Assembly (NCBI RefSeq): GCF_020382885.2
Contig: NC_058511.1
Span: 1,917,001-1,981,000, forward strand
Source: Scatophagus argus
Lineage: Eukaryota; Chordata; Actinopteri; Scatophagidae
Direction of reading: 5' to 3'
Length of the DNA: 64,000 nucleotides
Shown one piece after another: positions 1 through 11,594 of the stretch. A program made the position numbers and the translations under genes. Below the pieces are notes generated by a model. That model made no database searches and was not told the DNA's origin. It saw nothing but the letters and a program-made list of their open reading frames with translations. Within the stretch, counting starts at the first letter, position 1, and every line of letters starts with the position of its first letter.

Positions 1-234
1 ATGGTTTCAATGGAAGCGGCTGTAAGACTGTGAAAATAATTTTTACAAGTTCAATCGTTATGATTCCAAATAAGGATGCACAGTGGAATGGATTTTTATA
101 TTGTTGGCTATCAAAAAATGATACGGAGATTAACGGAGCTGATGATACGAAGCCGAATTTCTTTCATTAACAAGCGCAGGATCGACACATTTAGGATGTT
201 TCTAACGACTACTTTCGTAGGTGTGTAAAAATAA

Positions 235-236
<2 letters not shown>

Positions 237-280
<44 letters not shown>
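237..280. repeat. (CA)n microsatellite
   Basis: Uninterrupted CA dinucleotide run of about 44 bp. It directly abuts the tRNA-like head of the interspersed repeat that follows. Confidence 0.97.
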
Positions 281-284
<4 letters not shown>

Positions 285-442
285 GGAGGTAGAGCAGGTC
301 GTCTGTCAATCAGAAGGTCGGTGGTTCGGTCCCCTGCAGTCTGCAGGCCTAAGCGTCCTTGGACGAGATGCTCAGCCCCAAACTGCTCCACGTGGCTCGT
401 CTGTTGGTGTGTGAGTGCTGACTTTGCATGGTGTCCTCTACA

Positions 443-486
<44 letters not shown>

Positions 487-535
487 ATCCCGGCTTATGT
501 TGTAAAGCGTTTTGAGGGACGAGTGAAACAACGTG
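281..535 (+). mobile_element. tRNA-headed SINE-like interspersed repeat
   Basis: The stretch opens with a tRNA-like head: 'GGTAGAGCAGGTCGTCTG' followed by a B-box-like GGTTCGGTCCC. It then carries the 'GTCCTTGGACGAGATGCTCAGCCCCAA' type body split here by a (TG)n/(GA)n tract at about 445-485, and ends in 'AAAGCGTTTTGAGGGACG'. I recognise this layout as a high-copy teleost retroposon family but cannot name the family. It probably sits in an intron of AIG1. Confidence 0.7.
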
Positions 536-997
536 ATGTTTTGCAAAAAAAAAACCCCAAACAACCCCAAAAACCTTTATTGTCAAGCATAGAAAACGGA
601 ATACTTTGTGTATTAGTCAGTTTGTTGTTAAAGTTTGGTGGTTGATCTGCGAATGAGTGCATGTTTGAATAAGCTGATCGGCAAACACAAAGCAAAGCGT
701 GCTTACTTAAAGAGAAATAAACAGCTTAACGTAGCAGAACTCACTTATTTGTTATTTCCTGCAGCAGACAGTACATAAATAAATGTGTGCTTTGGGTGTT
801 GAACCTCAAGATGTTCAGACGGCTTCGACGTGGAAGAAGAGCCAGATCTCCTGACAAAGTGGTGCTTCCTCTGTGAAATGATGCGACTCGGCTGTGGGAC
901 GTCCTGTTCAGCGTCGGTTGCTAAGAGAACAACACAAATCAAAACAAAACTTGGACTGTAACCTGCTGTTTGTGACAATCATCAGCGAGGATCAGTG

Positions 998-1002
998 TCT
1001 GA

Positions 1003-1033
<31 letters not shown>
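998..1033. repeat. (TG)n microsatellite
   Basis: Simple TG run in the AIG1 intron; further short CA stretches follow at about 1110-1120 and 1195-1206. Confidence 0.95.
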
Positions 1034-1038
<5 letters not shown>

Positions 1039-1982
1039 CTTGTAGTTCCACTTCTTAAAGACAAACCCTCACTCACAGCGTGAGAGTCTGACGCCGTTGA
1101 CCTGTGACACACACACACAATTTCTCTCTGTAGTTTTGTTTTAAAAGCTCTGCTGGTCTTGGATCAGCTGTTTGTTAACGTGGTGAATCATTGACACACA
1201 CACACAGACCTGGGATCAGCACTTAACCTTTGTCTCTCAGCTCTGTTTGCATTATCATCACTCGGCGTGTGTTTGTGTCAGTGTGACAGCTCGTGTTATT
1301 TTTACCTTTCAGGCATTTAGTGACTCACGCAGATTGAAGTGATTATTATTCATCCACCAAACAACAAATAGTAAACAAATTCCTGAGGTCGTCCATGATG
1401 CTCTTTATGTAATGTCAGTATCAGCTAAAGTGCCAACTAACTCAAAGCTGATGTCTTTACTCAGAGCAAATTAGACCATGGCAGAAATAAGTGACTACAT
1501 GCGGTTTTTCTGCAGGTTTTCTGTTAATGTTTTAGGGCAGGTTTTCCTCTTCACTGATCACAGAAAGTTTATATTGGACCAGTCCCGAACCCGCCGTGTT
1601 GACTGAGTTTCTCCTCCGGGTCCAGTTTTTCAGCCCAGTACAGTCTGAGAGTTTAACAGATCTGGTCACGATATTTTGGCTGCCAGTGTTGTATATGAGC
1701 ACTTGACTTAAGCAAACATATTGAATAAAGATCCAGTAAAATTTGCTCAGTTCTAAAACAAACTGATATGTGGCACACAAGAGGTATTAAAATTGAAAAA
1801 GTTGTTAGTGTTCTCGTGTGGGCAAACCTTTCTTTGGAGACGCCATTTCTTTCATGTACACATCAGCCTTGAGCCCCAGACATATGAAGCCAGCATTTGT
1901 TTGGGCCAAAAAGTTCCACCTGAACACACAGCTGAGACTACAACAGGTGTTCTGCACCTGCATGAGGGGAAACAACCCATCA

Positions 1983-1996
1983 CCAGCAGGTGGCGG
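1983..1996 (+). promoter_or_regulatory. CTCF-type core motif
   Basis: CCAGCAGGTGGCGG agrees at all 14 positions with the published CTCF core CCASYAGRKGGCRS. Occupancy cannot be judged from sequence. It lies in the putative AIG1 intron, about 3 kb upstream of the first visible exon. Confidence 0.5.
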
Positions 1997-2960
1997 TAGT
2001 CTGTGTTTGCAGTTCAAAAGGGAGGCTCTAAGACGAAGCTGAACAGCCAATCAGAGCGATTCCAACCCACTGACGGGCTCAACGTGCTCAGTCAGTTGAA
2101 AAGTCGCTGATGAGCTGATTAACGCTAAAATTGCGGGACACGGACGCAAAAACTGGGGCCACAGACGCTCGCCGATGGCCCAACTGGTTTGTCACGGCCA
2201 TTAAAGTTCAGTGTTACAACAAAAACAGAAGGACATGATTGTTAATAATTAATTTGTAAAAAGAAATGCGGCCTCATGTGATTGGAAAAATGTGACTGAT
2301 GATCGTAATGCTGTAATGCTGGAAGTCTGTGCCTGCTGGTGCTGCTGCAGGGTCAGACATGAAGGAAAGTGGGACATTATTGTCCCTCTGTGACACGATA
2401 AGCTCCTTAAGTCAGAAAACTGTTCAGTAAAATGTCAACAGGAGACTTTTTGTTTGATTTTCAGGGTTCAAGTGGAGTTCAGTTGAAAAAAGAGAACAAG
2501 AGAGAAAAGCCTTCAGTCAGTGCAGCGACTCAGCGCCGAGCATCAGCTGCTGCTCTTTGACCTGTTCAGCTCTGCCGCCTTTGACTTTGCAGGTCTGGTT
2601 TCCTGCTCTTCTTCGGTTTCTTGCCTCGTCACATTCTTTTTCTCCAGATGTTGTTTTTGTTTTGGGTTTTTTTTAATCCTTTGATTTTTGGTGTAAAGCC
2701 CGCAACTTTCAGGTCACATCCTCCAAATCTATTTACGATGCAATTTTCTTAGGACGTTTGACCGGGCGGACCGGCCCTCAGACATGTGACCCCGCCCACC
2801 CCCAGCTGTGTATCGCTGCGTGAAATGGTTTGTCCTGTTTTTAGCCCGAGACCACAGGATCGAACCGGCGCTGTTTGCCGAAGAGGGGGGATTTTCCACC
2901 GAGGCAGAGAGCTGGCTACTCGAGCGAAACCGCAAACCTCGGGGTGGGGGGGGTATGTGG

Positions 2961-3040
2961 AGACAGAGACAGAGAGCAAGAGAGAGGACAACAAAGAGAG
3001 AGACCTAGAAACAAAAATAGAGAGAGAGAGAGCGAGAGGG
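2961..3040 (+). repeat. (GA)-rich simple sequence
   Basis: Purine-only GA repeats with short interruptions, preceded by a G-run at about 2941-2950. No coding signal. Confidence 0.8.
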
Positions 3041-3160
3041 ACAAGTGAGAATAAAGGGAGTATTATTTACGAGCGGCGAGTCCTCTCAGCAGAGACTAAA
3101 CTTAAACACGACCGAGAGACTGGAATTCCACTGAGGCACACTGGGTAAAAGTGCAGCGTC

Positions 3161-3163
<3 letters not shown>

Positions 3164-3205
<42 letters not shown>
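3164..3205. repeat. (TG)n microsatellite
   Basis: Uninterrupted TG run in the AIG1 intron. Confidence 0.95.
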
Positions 3206-3207
<2 letters not shown>

Positions 3208-3378
3208 AGTATAATGATGGGAGGGAAACCTAGAATTTAAGACCCCAGGAGAGAGCTTTTCTGTCCCCCTCAGAGATGTTGTTCCTCTTGTTAGTTTGCA
3301 CATATTTGGTGTCTTCGGTCTGACTTTTCCAGATCCTCAGAGGGAGGCCTGAGAAGCTGATTGGTTAAAGTAAGCACA

Positions 3379-3440
3379 GTGCTGTGCTGTGCTGTGCTGT
3401 GCTGTGCTGTGCTGTGCTGTGCTGTGCTGTGCTGTGCTGC
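3379..3440 (+). repeat. (GCTGT)n pentanucleotide tandem repeat
   Basis: Twelve near-perfect copies of the 5-bp unit GCTGT, ending in GCTGC. It is the cleanest non-dinucleotide array in the first 10 kb and would be expected to vary in copy number. Confidence 0.95.
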
Positions 3441-4262
3441 ACACAAAGCCCTCTGCTGTATCGAATACACCCGTGTTTGATTTTCCTGTTCAGTCCATTC
3501 TAAACAGGCGGGAACTGAGAAACTGCCACTGGACGTCTTGTAACTATGAAGCACATAAATGACAAGTGAATCCCCCACAGCTCTTAGAGGAGGTGCACCA
3601 CCTTGCATCCACCAACATCAGAAGACATCATTACAGTGTATGAAATGTAAAACCAGGTTCGTTAAGGTCCAGGGGAAAACGAACATGCAAGTTGAAAGGC
3701 ATCGCAGCCGGAGCAGCTGCTGTGCCGAGGCTTTAATGTGACAGAATAACAGTCTGACCCGACACCTCGGATGCTACGTCTGCGTGGTGCTGCGGTGCTG
3801 ATATTGAGTGAAATCTAATGCTGGACTGCCGTGTAAAGCAAACCTCATGACGCCGCTTGTCTCAAGAATAAATCCAGCTTTAAAGGACTTGTTAAAGTTG
3901 CCGATGCATGCAAATTTAGTGCTCAAACATTTGAAGTAAGCTGAGAAACCGGTGAAGGCGTGTCGCCTCCGGGTGGACAAATCTGAAGGAGAGAAGAACC
4001 AGTTTCATCCAAAATGTGACTGGTTTTAATAAACTAACACATAACCAAACGTGCCTTCACACTGAGGCAGCGTTTACACCTTCTGTAGCCCAGCAGCACC
4101 AAACCAAACACTCTTCCATCACTTCCAGCCAATCTGGGAATAATTAACAGATGGAGGAATCAAGACTCCCGGTGGTTGTTTTTCTCATCGTAACATAACG
4201 ACGCCGACCGGCGCAACTGCTGGAGACAGAAGAGTTCAGCGGTCTGACTTCTCCCAGAGTGA

Positions 4263-4291
4263 ACACACACACCCAGACACACTCACACACA

Positions 4292-4344
<53 letters not shown>

Positions 4345-4425
4345 ACTGATCTACAGCTGTTCTCCTCAGAGTGCAAATGAGGTAAGAGGTCTCAGCTCTG
4401 CTGAGACAGATCCGCCTGTTGTATG

Positions 4426-4456
<31 letters not shown>

Positions 4457-4590
4457 AGCGCCCTCCAGTGGACAGAGACAGCAGCTCATATGAAGTGAGA
4501 CCAGTTGAGCCTACACTGAGGACATTGATTGATTTTATGTCTGATGTTTGATTCCTGGTAGAGAGTTTGTTTGCTGCTGTTTAAAGACAA

Positions 4591-4628
<38 letters not shown>

Positions 4629-4672
4629 TGGGTGTGTATGTGGCCATGTGTGTGTGTGTGTGTGTGTGTGTG
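4263..4672. repeat. Cluster of CA and TG microsatellites
   Basis: A long CA run (about 4263-4338) is followed by TG runs at about 4424-4454 and 4593-4672. CA first and TG later gives an imperfect inverted arrangement that could fold into a long hairpin. No coding sequence seen. Confidence 0.9.
4458..4471 (-). promoter_or_regulatory. CTCF-like motif
   Basis: The reverse complement CCACTGGAGGGCGC matches 13 of 14 positions of the CTCF core. It sits directly after a (TG)n run. Motif evidence only. Confidence 0.35.
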
Positions 4673-5064
4673 GGTGAGAATCGGCATGTGCCAGGACCTC
4701 CATTAAATGAGCTTGTGTGTTTGTGTGATCCATCCAAACAAATACACACACACATATGCTGTCTATAGAGATGAATGAATCATTAAAAGGGAACAAGCTG
4801 AGATCCACTAACCTGAGGATAAAAATGCTTTTCAGGCAGAGGAGCCCTTTGAGGTGCGAGTGCTGTCTGAAATCGCAAATAAAGATGGCCGACGCGTCTC
4901 CACTTCCTCCCACTGTACAAAGGCCAAGATAGGCCTGATACAAGCACTTCCATCTTGTTCTGGCTTGTAGTAAAACCAGAATCCTGGTTCCTAAACAGTT
5001 TTTTGTTTGTTTCTGTAACACTCCGTTTATTCTCTTCACCACCTCCCTTCATCATCTTCCTCAG

Positions 5065-5974
5065 CACACCACTGTTCTCCCTTTCATCATCATCGAGATG
5101 CGGACCACCCACCATCGGTATCCCAGCAGGTCGTGGGGCCTGGCGGCGGTCTGCTGCTTCGGCGTGGGATACATCCTCTGGTACCCAAATGTGTTCTTCT
5201 TTCCAACACTCAATGAACGCACCCTGTTAGAAGTTCAGTGAGTGGTTCAGGTGCATTTAGTAATGTGGGATAATCGGGGTGTTTAGATGTGGTTGAGGTT
5301 AGTTTGTGTTATTTGAACCTGGTTTAGAGTGTTTAAACGAGAAGGTGAGTTCACTGAGGTTACATGTTATTAAAGTTTGGTTTGGTCAGTGTTGTTTTGG
5401 CTCACATGATTTGTGTTTGGTTTAATTCGGGTTTATCACCTCTAAGGTCCAGCTTGTCTTTGCTAGTTTAAGCTTAATTTAATTAAACTGCAGTTTAAAT
5501 CAGGTTTATCATCATATCACAACCGCACCATATACATAAATGAATTCATTTTTACTACTTTTGTTCTGAAATATAAATGCATATTATTTTAAAGTGTGTG
5601 TGTCCCCGCCCGCTCAGGACGTGTTGGGTGCATCAGGTGACAGGTGTGTGGGTGTACCCGGTGCTGGAGCGCATCACCCCGCTGGCTCGAGTCGTCTTCT
5701 TCAGCGCGATGACCGTCGTGATCTGTGTTTTGTACGTACTGGGAGAAATCCTCAACAGCTACATCTGGGACCAGCCACACACAGGTACGCAACGCACACA
5801 CACAGCAGGTAGCTCAGCACACACACCAGAGAGAGAGAGAGAAAATCTGTGTATTTAACTTTGTAGACAAAAAGTCTGCAGTCTTTGTTTTCAACACACA
5901 CACACACGCACATTACAAAGTCTGCTCTCTTTTCTCTTTGTTTCTTCCTCTCAGAAAAGGTCAAAGGTGAGTGA
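5065..5974 (+). CDS. aig1: Androgen-induced gene 1 protein, 3' exons (partial)
   Basis: These are the last three coding exons of AIG1, an integral membrane, threonine-type hydrolase of fatty-acid esters of hydroxy fatty acids (AIG1/ADTRP family). Exons are 5065-5180, 5618-5784 and 5955-5974, with TGA at 5972-5974; phases are consistent. The first starts [20 protein letters not shown] and carries the conserved histidine region; the second holds [16 protein letters not shown], a hydrophobic membrane segment and [11 protein letters not shown]. The short acidic/basic tail reads EKVKGE. This closely follows the remembered vertebrate AIG1 C-terminus. Earlier exons, including the N-terminal membrane segments and catalytic Thr, are not found in positions 1-5064 and must lie upstream of the window. 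The donor after 5180 (GTACCC) is weak. ADTRP is the alternative paralogue, but the AIG1 wording and the ADAT2/PEX3 neighbours favour AIG1. Confidence 0.92.
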
Positions 5975-6451
5975 TCTTCTCTCGACTGTGCGGGACAGAA
6001 GAGGACGAGTGGAGCCCCGCCCGCCTGGGACAGCACAGGAGCCAAAAACAAGCGACCTCTCGGGAAATGGAAAAGACCTTTGAACTTTACCCAAAACAAC
6101 AACACAGAAGAAGACAGAAAAGTCGTCAGTTAAATGGAGGTCAAACTCCAAACTTCTGTTGTTTGTTTTGTTTATTTCAGACTTTTTTGTTTGTTTGTTT
6201 CATGACAAAAACTAAGCAACTGGGCTGCATCTGGCTTTGGTCAGTAGGAAAAACGCACAAACATACAACACTGGCACACAAACACATACAACATGCACAC
6301 AGGGACAGAAACACACAAACAGTTTCCTGTAACCTGTTGATTCCTTCATAAGCTGCTATGAAACTACTGAACATCAGTCACGTTTTGAACAACATTATTA
6401 TTCATCTCCTGACTTACGTGTATGGAATGAGCTCGTTGTTGGTCCAAAATC

Positions 6452-6457
6452 AATAAA
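6452..6457 (+). terminator. AIG1 poly(A) signal (AATAAA)
   Basis: Canonical AATAAA about 480 bp after the AIG1 stop codon, followed by a GT-rich stretch. It is the first canonical hexamer I see downstream of the stop. Confidence 0.6.
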
Positions 6458-7619
6458 GTTTGAGTGGAAAAAACTTCATGTTAGTCCAGCTTGAATGCTG
6501 ACTTTGGTCTCCTACCTGAAGTGGGTCCATGTGGACTCACTGTGTCGGGTCGGAGACCAGGACCCCACAGACCCTGACGACCAGCTGCTGCCTCGTTCAT
6601 GTACACGTACGCGTTTCATTCCTGCTCCGGCACCGAGCAGAGGGGTGGAGATAGCGGATGTGCTCTATAGCAGAAGACGATCTGTTAAAAGTTGTACTGA
6701 TAGCGTAAACTTCCTGTCTTCTAAGTGGGCGTGGTCACCTCTTGTCCCCCGTCCCCATTGGACATTTTGAACACTAACACATTACAGTTGTTTCCATCTA
6801 AAAACAAGTTATTTTAAAAACGTTAATAAGGTTTGAGGCTTTTAAAAAATAATGAGGTGCAAAATGAGGCAAAAGAATCATCCATAATCTGAACCTGACA
6901 CGTGTTGATCGGAAAATTGTTGCCCTTCGCTTTAAACCAAAGTGTCTCCAGTGGGTTTCTTGGTATTTGGACTGTAAAGGTTACCAGAGCAAAACCACAC
7001 GACACAACACTTCCTGTCGAAACAAACACCCACCCCACCCGTCTGCTTCCTCCTCAGATGAAAACAAACCCCCCCACCTGTTTAGTTTTGAAATAATAAG
7101 ATCTAAACTCCTTAATTTTTCTGTGACAGTGTTGTTCTTTCACCTTTACACAACATGACATCTCATACTACACCTTTTCTTTTGGCAGGTTGACTGTGTG
7201 TGTGTGCGTGTGTGTGTGTGTGCGTGACTCTTACTGTCACTTTGGAGAGGAGAGTTTGACACAACATACTCTGTTCATTAGCGCCTATCAGCTAACTCTG
7301 CACTGCTGTGTGTGTGTGTGTGTGTGTGTGCGTGCGTGCGTGTGTGCTCTTCAGTAACGCGTCAACTCCTCCAGTCTGAGGTGACACATTAAAACGTTCT
7401 GGAATATTCTGCTCTGCATTCATTTGCATACATTTACATGCTAACGAGCAGAGAGGAGCTGGACGCCGAGTTTCAGACGGCAAAAAAAACCTCAAAACAA
7501 AACACTTTCTTATCACAGATTTAACCGCATTTAGAAAGTAAAAAGAAATTAAACGTTCATGCGAATGCACGTGTGGAAGAAAGGTGGCGAGTGTGTCCGT
7601 GTGAAGAGGAAGTAGAAAA

Positions 7620-8215
7620 AGGGTTAAAGGAAGAGACTGATACGGTGAAACGCAGGAAGGAAAGGAGGGAAGGAAGGGGACAAAAACTGCTGAGGAACCA
7701 CTGATGTGAGAAAGAGAGAACAGGAAAGAAATGAGAAGGAAAGAAGACAGGAGGGGAGGAAGGAAGGAAGGAAGGAAGGAAGGACAGAGGGTAAGAGAAC
7801 GGGGAGTGGAAAAGGGGTGAAAACAGAAACATGAGCAGAACAGAAGTGGAGGAAGAACAAAACAGGAAGTGTGTGGGAGCTGTAAAGGAAGTGTGAAATG
7901 AAGATGAGAAGGAAGGAAACAAAAAAGGGAAGAAGGGAGGAAGTATGTAAGAAGATAAATTAAGATGGGCCACTGAACGATGAAAAGAGAAAAAAGGAAA
8001 ACGTGAAGAAAAAAGACAAGAAGAAGGAGGACGGAAGCAGAGAGGGAAGCTGTGAAAGAAAAACCACGTGAGAAATGACCAGAAGTAGGAAGGGAACATA
8101 CAGGAAGGAAGGAAGGAAGGAAGGAAGGAAAGAAGGAAGGAAGGAAGTTGACAGCCGCTAAAAGAAGCAAGGAAGAAGAGAGGAAGGAAGTGGTGAAAAG
8201 CAGAGCAAACTGAAT
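7620..8215 (+). repeat. Polypurine domain with GGAA arrays
   Basis: About 600 bp almost free of pyrimidine runs on this strand. It includes two clean (GGAA)n/(AAGG)n arrays at about 7755-7785 and 8102-8147. The long open frames on the opposite strand (up to about 340 codons, mostly Phe/Ser/Leu/Pro) are by-products of this composition. Tandem GGAA is a known ETS-factor binding pattern. Confidence 0.9.
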
Positions 8216-8708
8216 GCAAAAGGAAAGAAAAGCGTGTGAAAGACAAAATCTCCCCTTCGCCTGGAGTGGAAAAATAACACAGCAGGACACCTGAAACACA
8301 CACACACACACACACACTCACACTCCTCCTGCAAGCATCTACACACATTTTTTTTCTTCTCCCAGCTGCAGATACTGTGAGAACACACACGCACACACTG
8401 CAGCAGCATGTGTGTGTCTGGGAGGAAGTGAAACAACCGAGCCTGAATTGTGTCACTGTGTGTGTATGTGTTAAGATCGGTACGAAGATTATGGCTGTTG
8501 AGGAGCACAGCCAGTCACACACACACACGCACACAGGAAGTGGTGCGTTTTCAGTTTAAGAACAAACTGAGCTGTGTGTTTGTGAGCTGCAAAATTCAAC
8601 ATGGCTGACGGGCAAAGAGAACATCATGGACACAAAACTCAACATGAAACTGAATGAAAGTCCCTGCTGAACATCTGCACCTCCTGTTTGAAATTCACTG
8701 TCACGTGC

Positions 8709-9035
8709 TGAACAAAACGATGGTCAGCACCGTCGCCTCACAGCAAGAGGGTTCCAGGTTCGAATCCCGGTCTGGGCCCTTCTGCGTGGAGTTTACATGT
8801 TCTCCCTGCGTGGGTTTTCTCCGGGTTCTCCGGCTTCCTCCCACAGTCCCAAAAACATGCACATCAGGTTAACTGGCTGCTCTAAATTGCCCCGAGGTGT
8901 GAGTGTGAGAGTGTGTGGTTGTCTGTCTTTGTGTGTCGGCCCTGGCGACTGACTGGCGTCCAGTCCCGGCTGAATCCCGCCTCTCGCCCGCAGTCAGCTG
9001 GGACAGGCTCCAGCCCCCGAATGAATGAATGTCAC
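8709..9035 (+). mobile_element. High-copy teleost interspersed repeat with Pol III B-box
   Basis: Contains a perfect B-box GGTTCGAATCC (8757-8767), then the very recognisable body 'TCTGCGTGGAGTTTACATG', 'CTCCGGCTTCCTCCCACAGTCC', 'CTAAATTGCCCCGAGGTGTG' and a tail 'CAGCTGGGACAGGCTCCAGC'. I know this as one of the commonest teleost dispersed repeats but do not assign a family. It ends in a GAATGAATGAATG tail, typical of retroposition. Confidence 0.85.
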
Positions 9036-9097
9036 TCGAATGCGACAACAGTGTGAAGTTAAAGCACATTTCTTAATATAAAGAAAGCTGGCCTGCT

Positions 9098-9111
9098 GCG
9101 CCCCCTGCTGG
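9098..9111 (-). promoter_or_regulatory. CTCF-type core motif
   Basis: The reverse complement CCAGCAGGGGGCGC fits the CTCF core CCASYAGRKGGCRS at all 14 positions. It lies just beyond the 3' end of ADAT2, between that gene and the dispersed repeat. Motif evidence only. Confidence 0.6.
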
Positions 9112-9182
9112 CAGAAAGACTGAGAAGCAACTAATGTGCAAAGAAATCAATTTGCAACACACAGAAGATAATTATAATGTCA

Positions 9183-9188
9183 TTTATT
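9183..9188 (-). terminator. ADAT2 poly(A) signal (AATAAA)
   Basis: AATAAA on the minus strand about 50 bp after the ADAT2 stop codon. This gives a very short 3' UTR. Confidence 0.65.
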
Positions 9189-9236
9189 ACATTACAAAAA
9201 GGTTAAAACAAGCGGTATGAGCACTTTGTCCAAGTC

Positions 9237-10913
<1,677 letters not shown>

Positions 10914-11594
10914 TTGAACAGGCGCTACTTAACTCAACTTAACAAAAGTCATACTGTCCACATATGATGAGTGTTTGTAGCTTAGATCTGCACATTTTGG
11001 TTCCAGTTTCCTCCGTTTACATTCCACGCTTTTGCGCCGGTGGGGGAAGATATTAGTGGACGGACCAGATCCAGACATGACCAATCGAACTCCCCGACGG
11101 CATCGCACGCCCTCACATCCATGTCGATGTTTTCGGTGCGTCAAGTTGGCTACAATTGGGCTGCATGAAAACCGGAAGTTAATGGATTTTGCGTACAATG
11201 TTCTTTATTTGACTGACTGATTTATGTTCTATTTAATCTAATGTGCTGTAAGGATGTGACTGTACCAGAACAGGCCTATATGACTACTGTGACTACATAA
11301 CCGCATGAAAAATACGAACTGTTACTCTTAACCGCTTGTTTTCAGTTAATTGACAGTTAAATAGGACACGCTTAAATCTGGATGTCTGTTCGGATTTTAT
11401 TTTGAAATTAACAACCGGGAAATTTAACATTCACTCAACCTACTTTGACCGACACTGTTAAGCTAACATGTTAGCAATGAGTTGCTAGCTAGCCGAAACT
11501 CTTAAAATAACATGTCAGTAGAACAGCTAGCACAAAGTTAAAAGTAAGGAGTCTTTTTTTGAGTGTTAGTTTCTGAACCTCTCGCTGTCCAAGG
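10914..11594. promoter_or_regulatory. ADAT2-PEX3 divergent promoter region
   Basis: 681 bp separates the two opposed start codons, so both promoters and 5' UTRs must lie here unless an upstream non-coding exon exists. An ETS-type site ACCGGAAGT sits at 11171-11179 and a second, weaker GGGAA core at about 11417. No TATA box is evident, consistent with housekeeping promoters. CpG density is highest around 11030-11110. Confidence 0.6.

Larger units (their letters stand above)
6458..9097. other. AIG1-ADAT2 intergenic region, no gene seen
   Basis: No exon-like conserved coding sequence is visible. The stretch holds TG microsatellites (about 7195-7224 and 7303-7346), a large polypurine domain (7620-8215), CA/TG runs at 8297-8326 and 8510-8536, and a high-copy interspersed repeat (8709-9035). 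Both flanking genes end into this region (AIG1 from the left, ADAT2 from the right). Confidence 0.7.

Noticed and set aside
236-586. 116-codon minus-strand frame
   Set aside because: Product of CA/TG microsatellites and an antisense SINE-like repeat.
7292-8534. Two very long overlapping minus-strand frames (341 and 325 codons)
   Set aside because: They arise from a polypurine/GGAA domain and microsatellites; composition is almost only Phe, Ser, Leu, Pro, Cys and Val, with no domain and no splice context.
8757-8767. Perfect Pol III B-box suggesting a tRNA gene
   Set aside because: No acceptor stem, anticodon arm or matching A-box at the right distance; the sequence continues as a dispersed repeat body.
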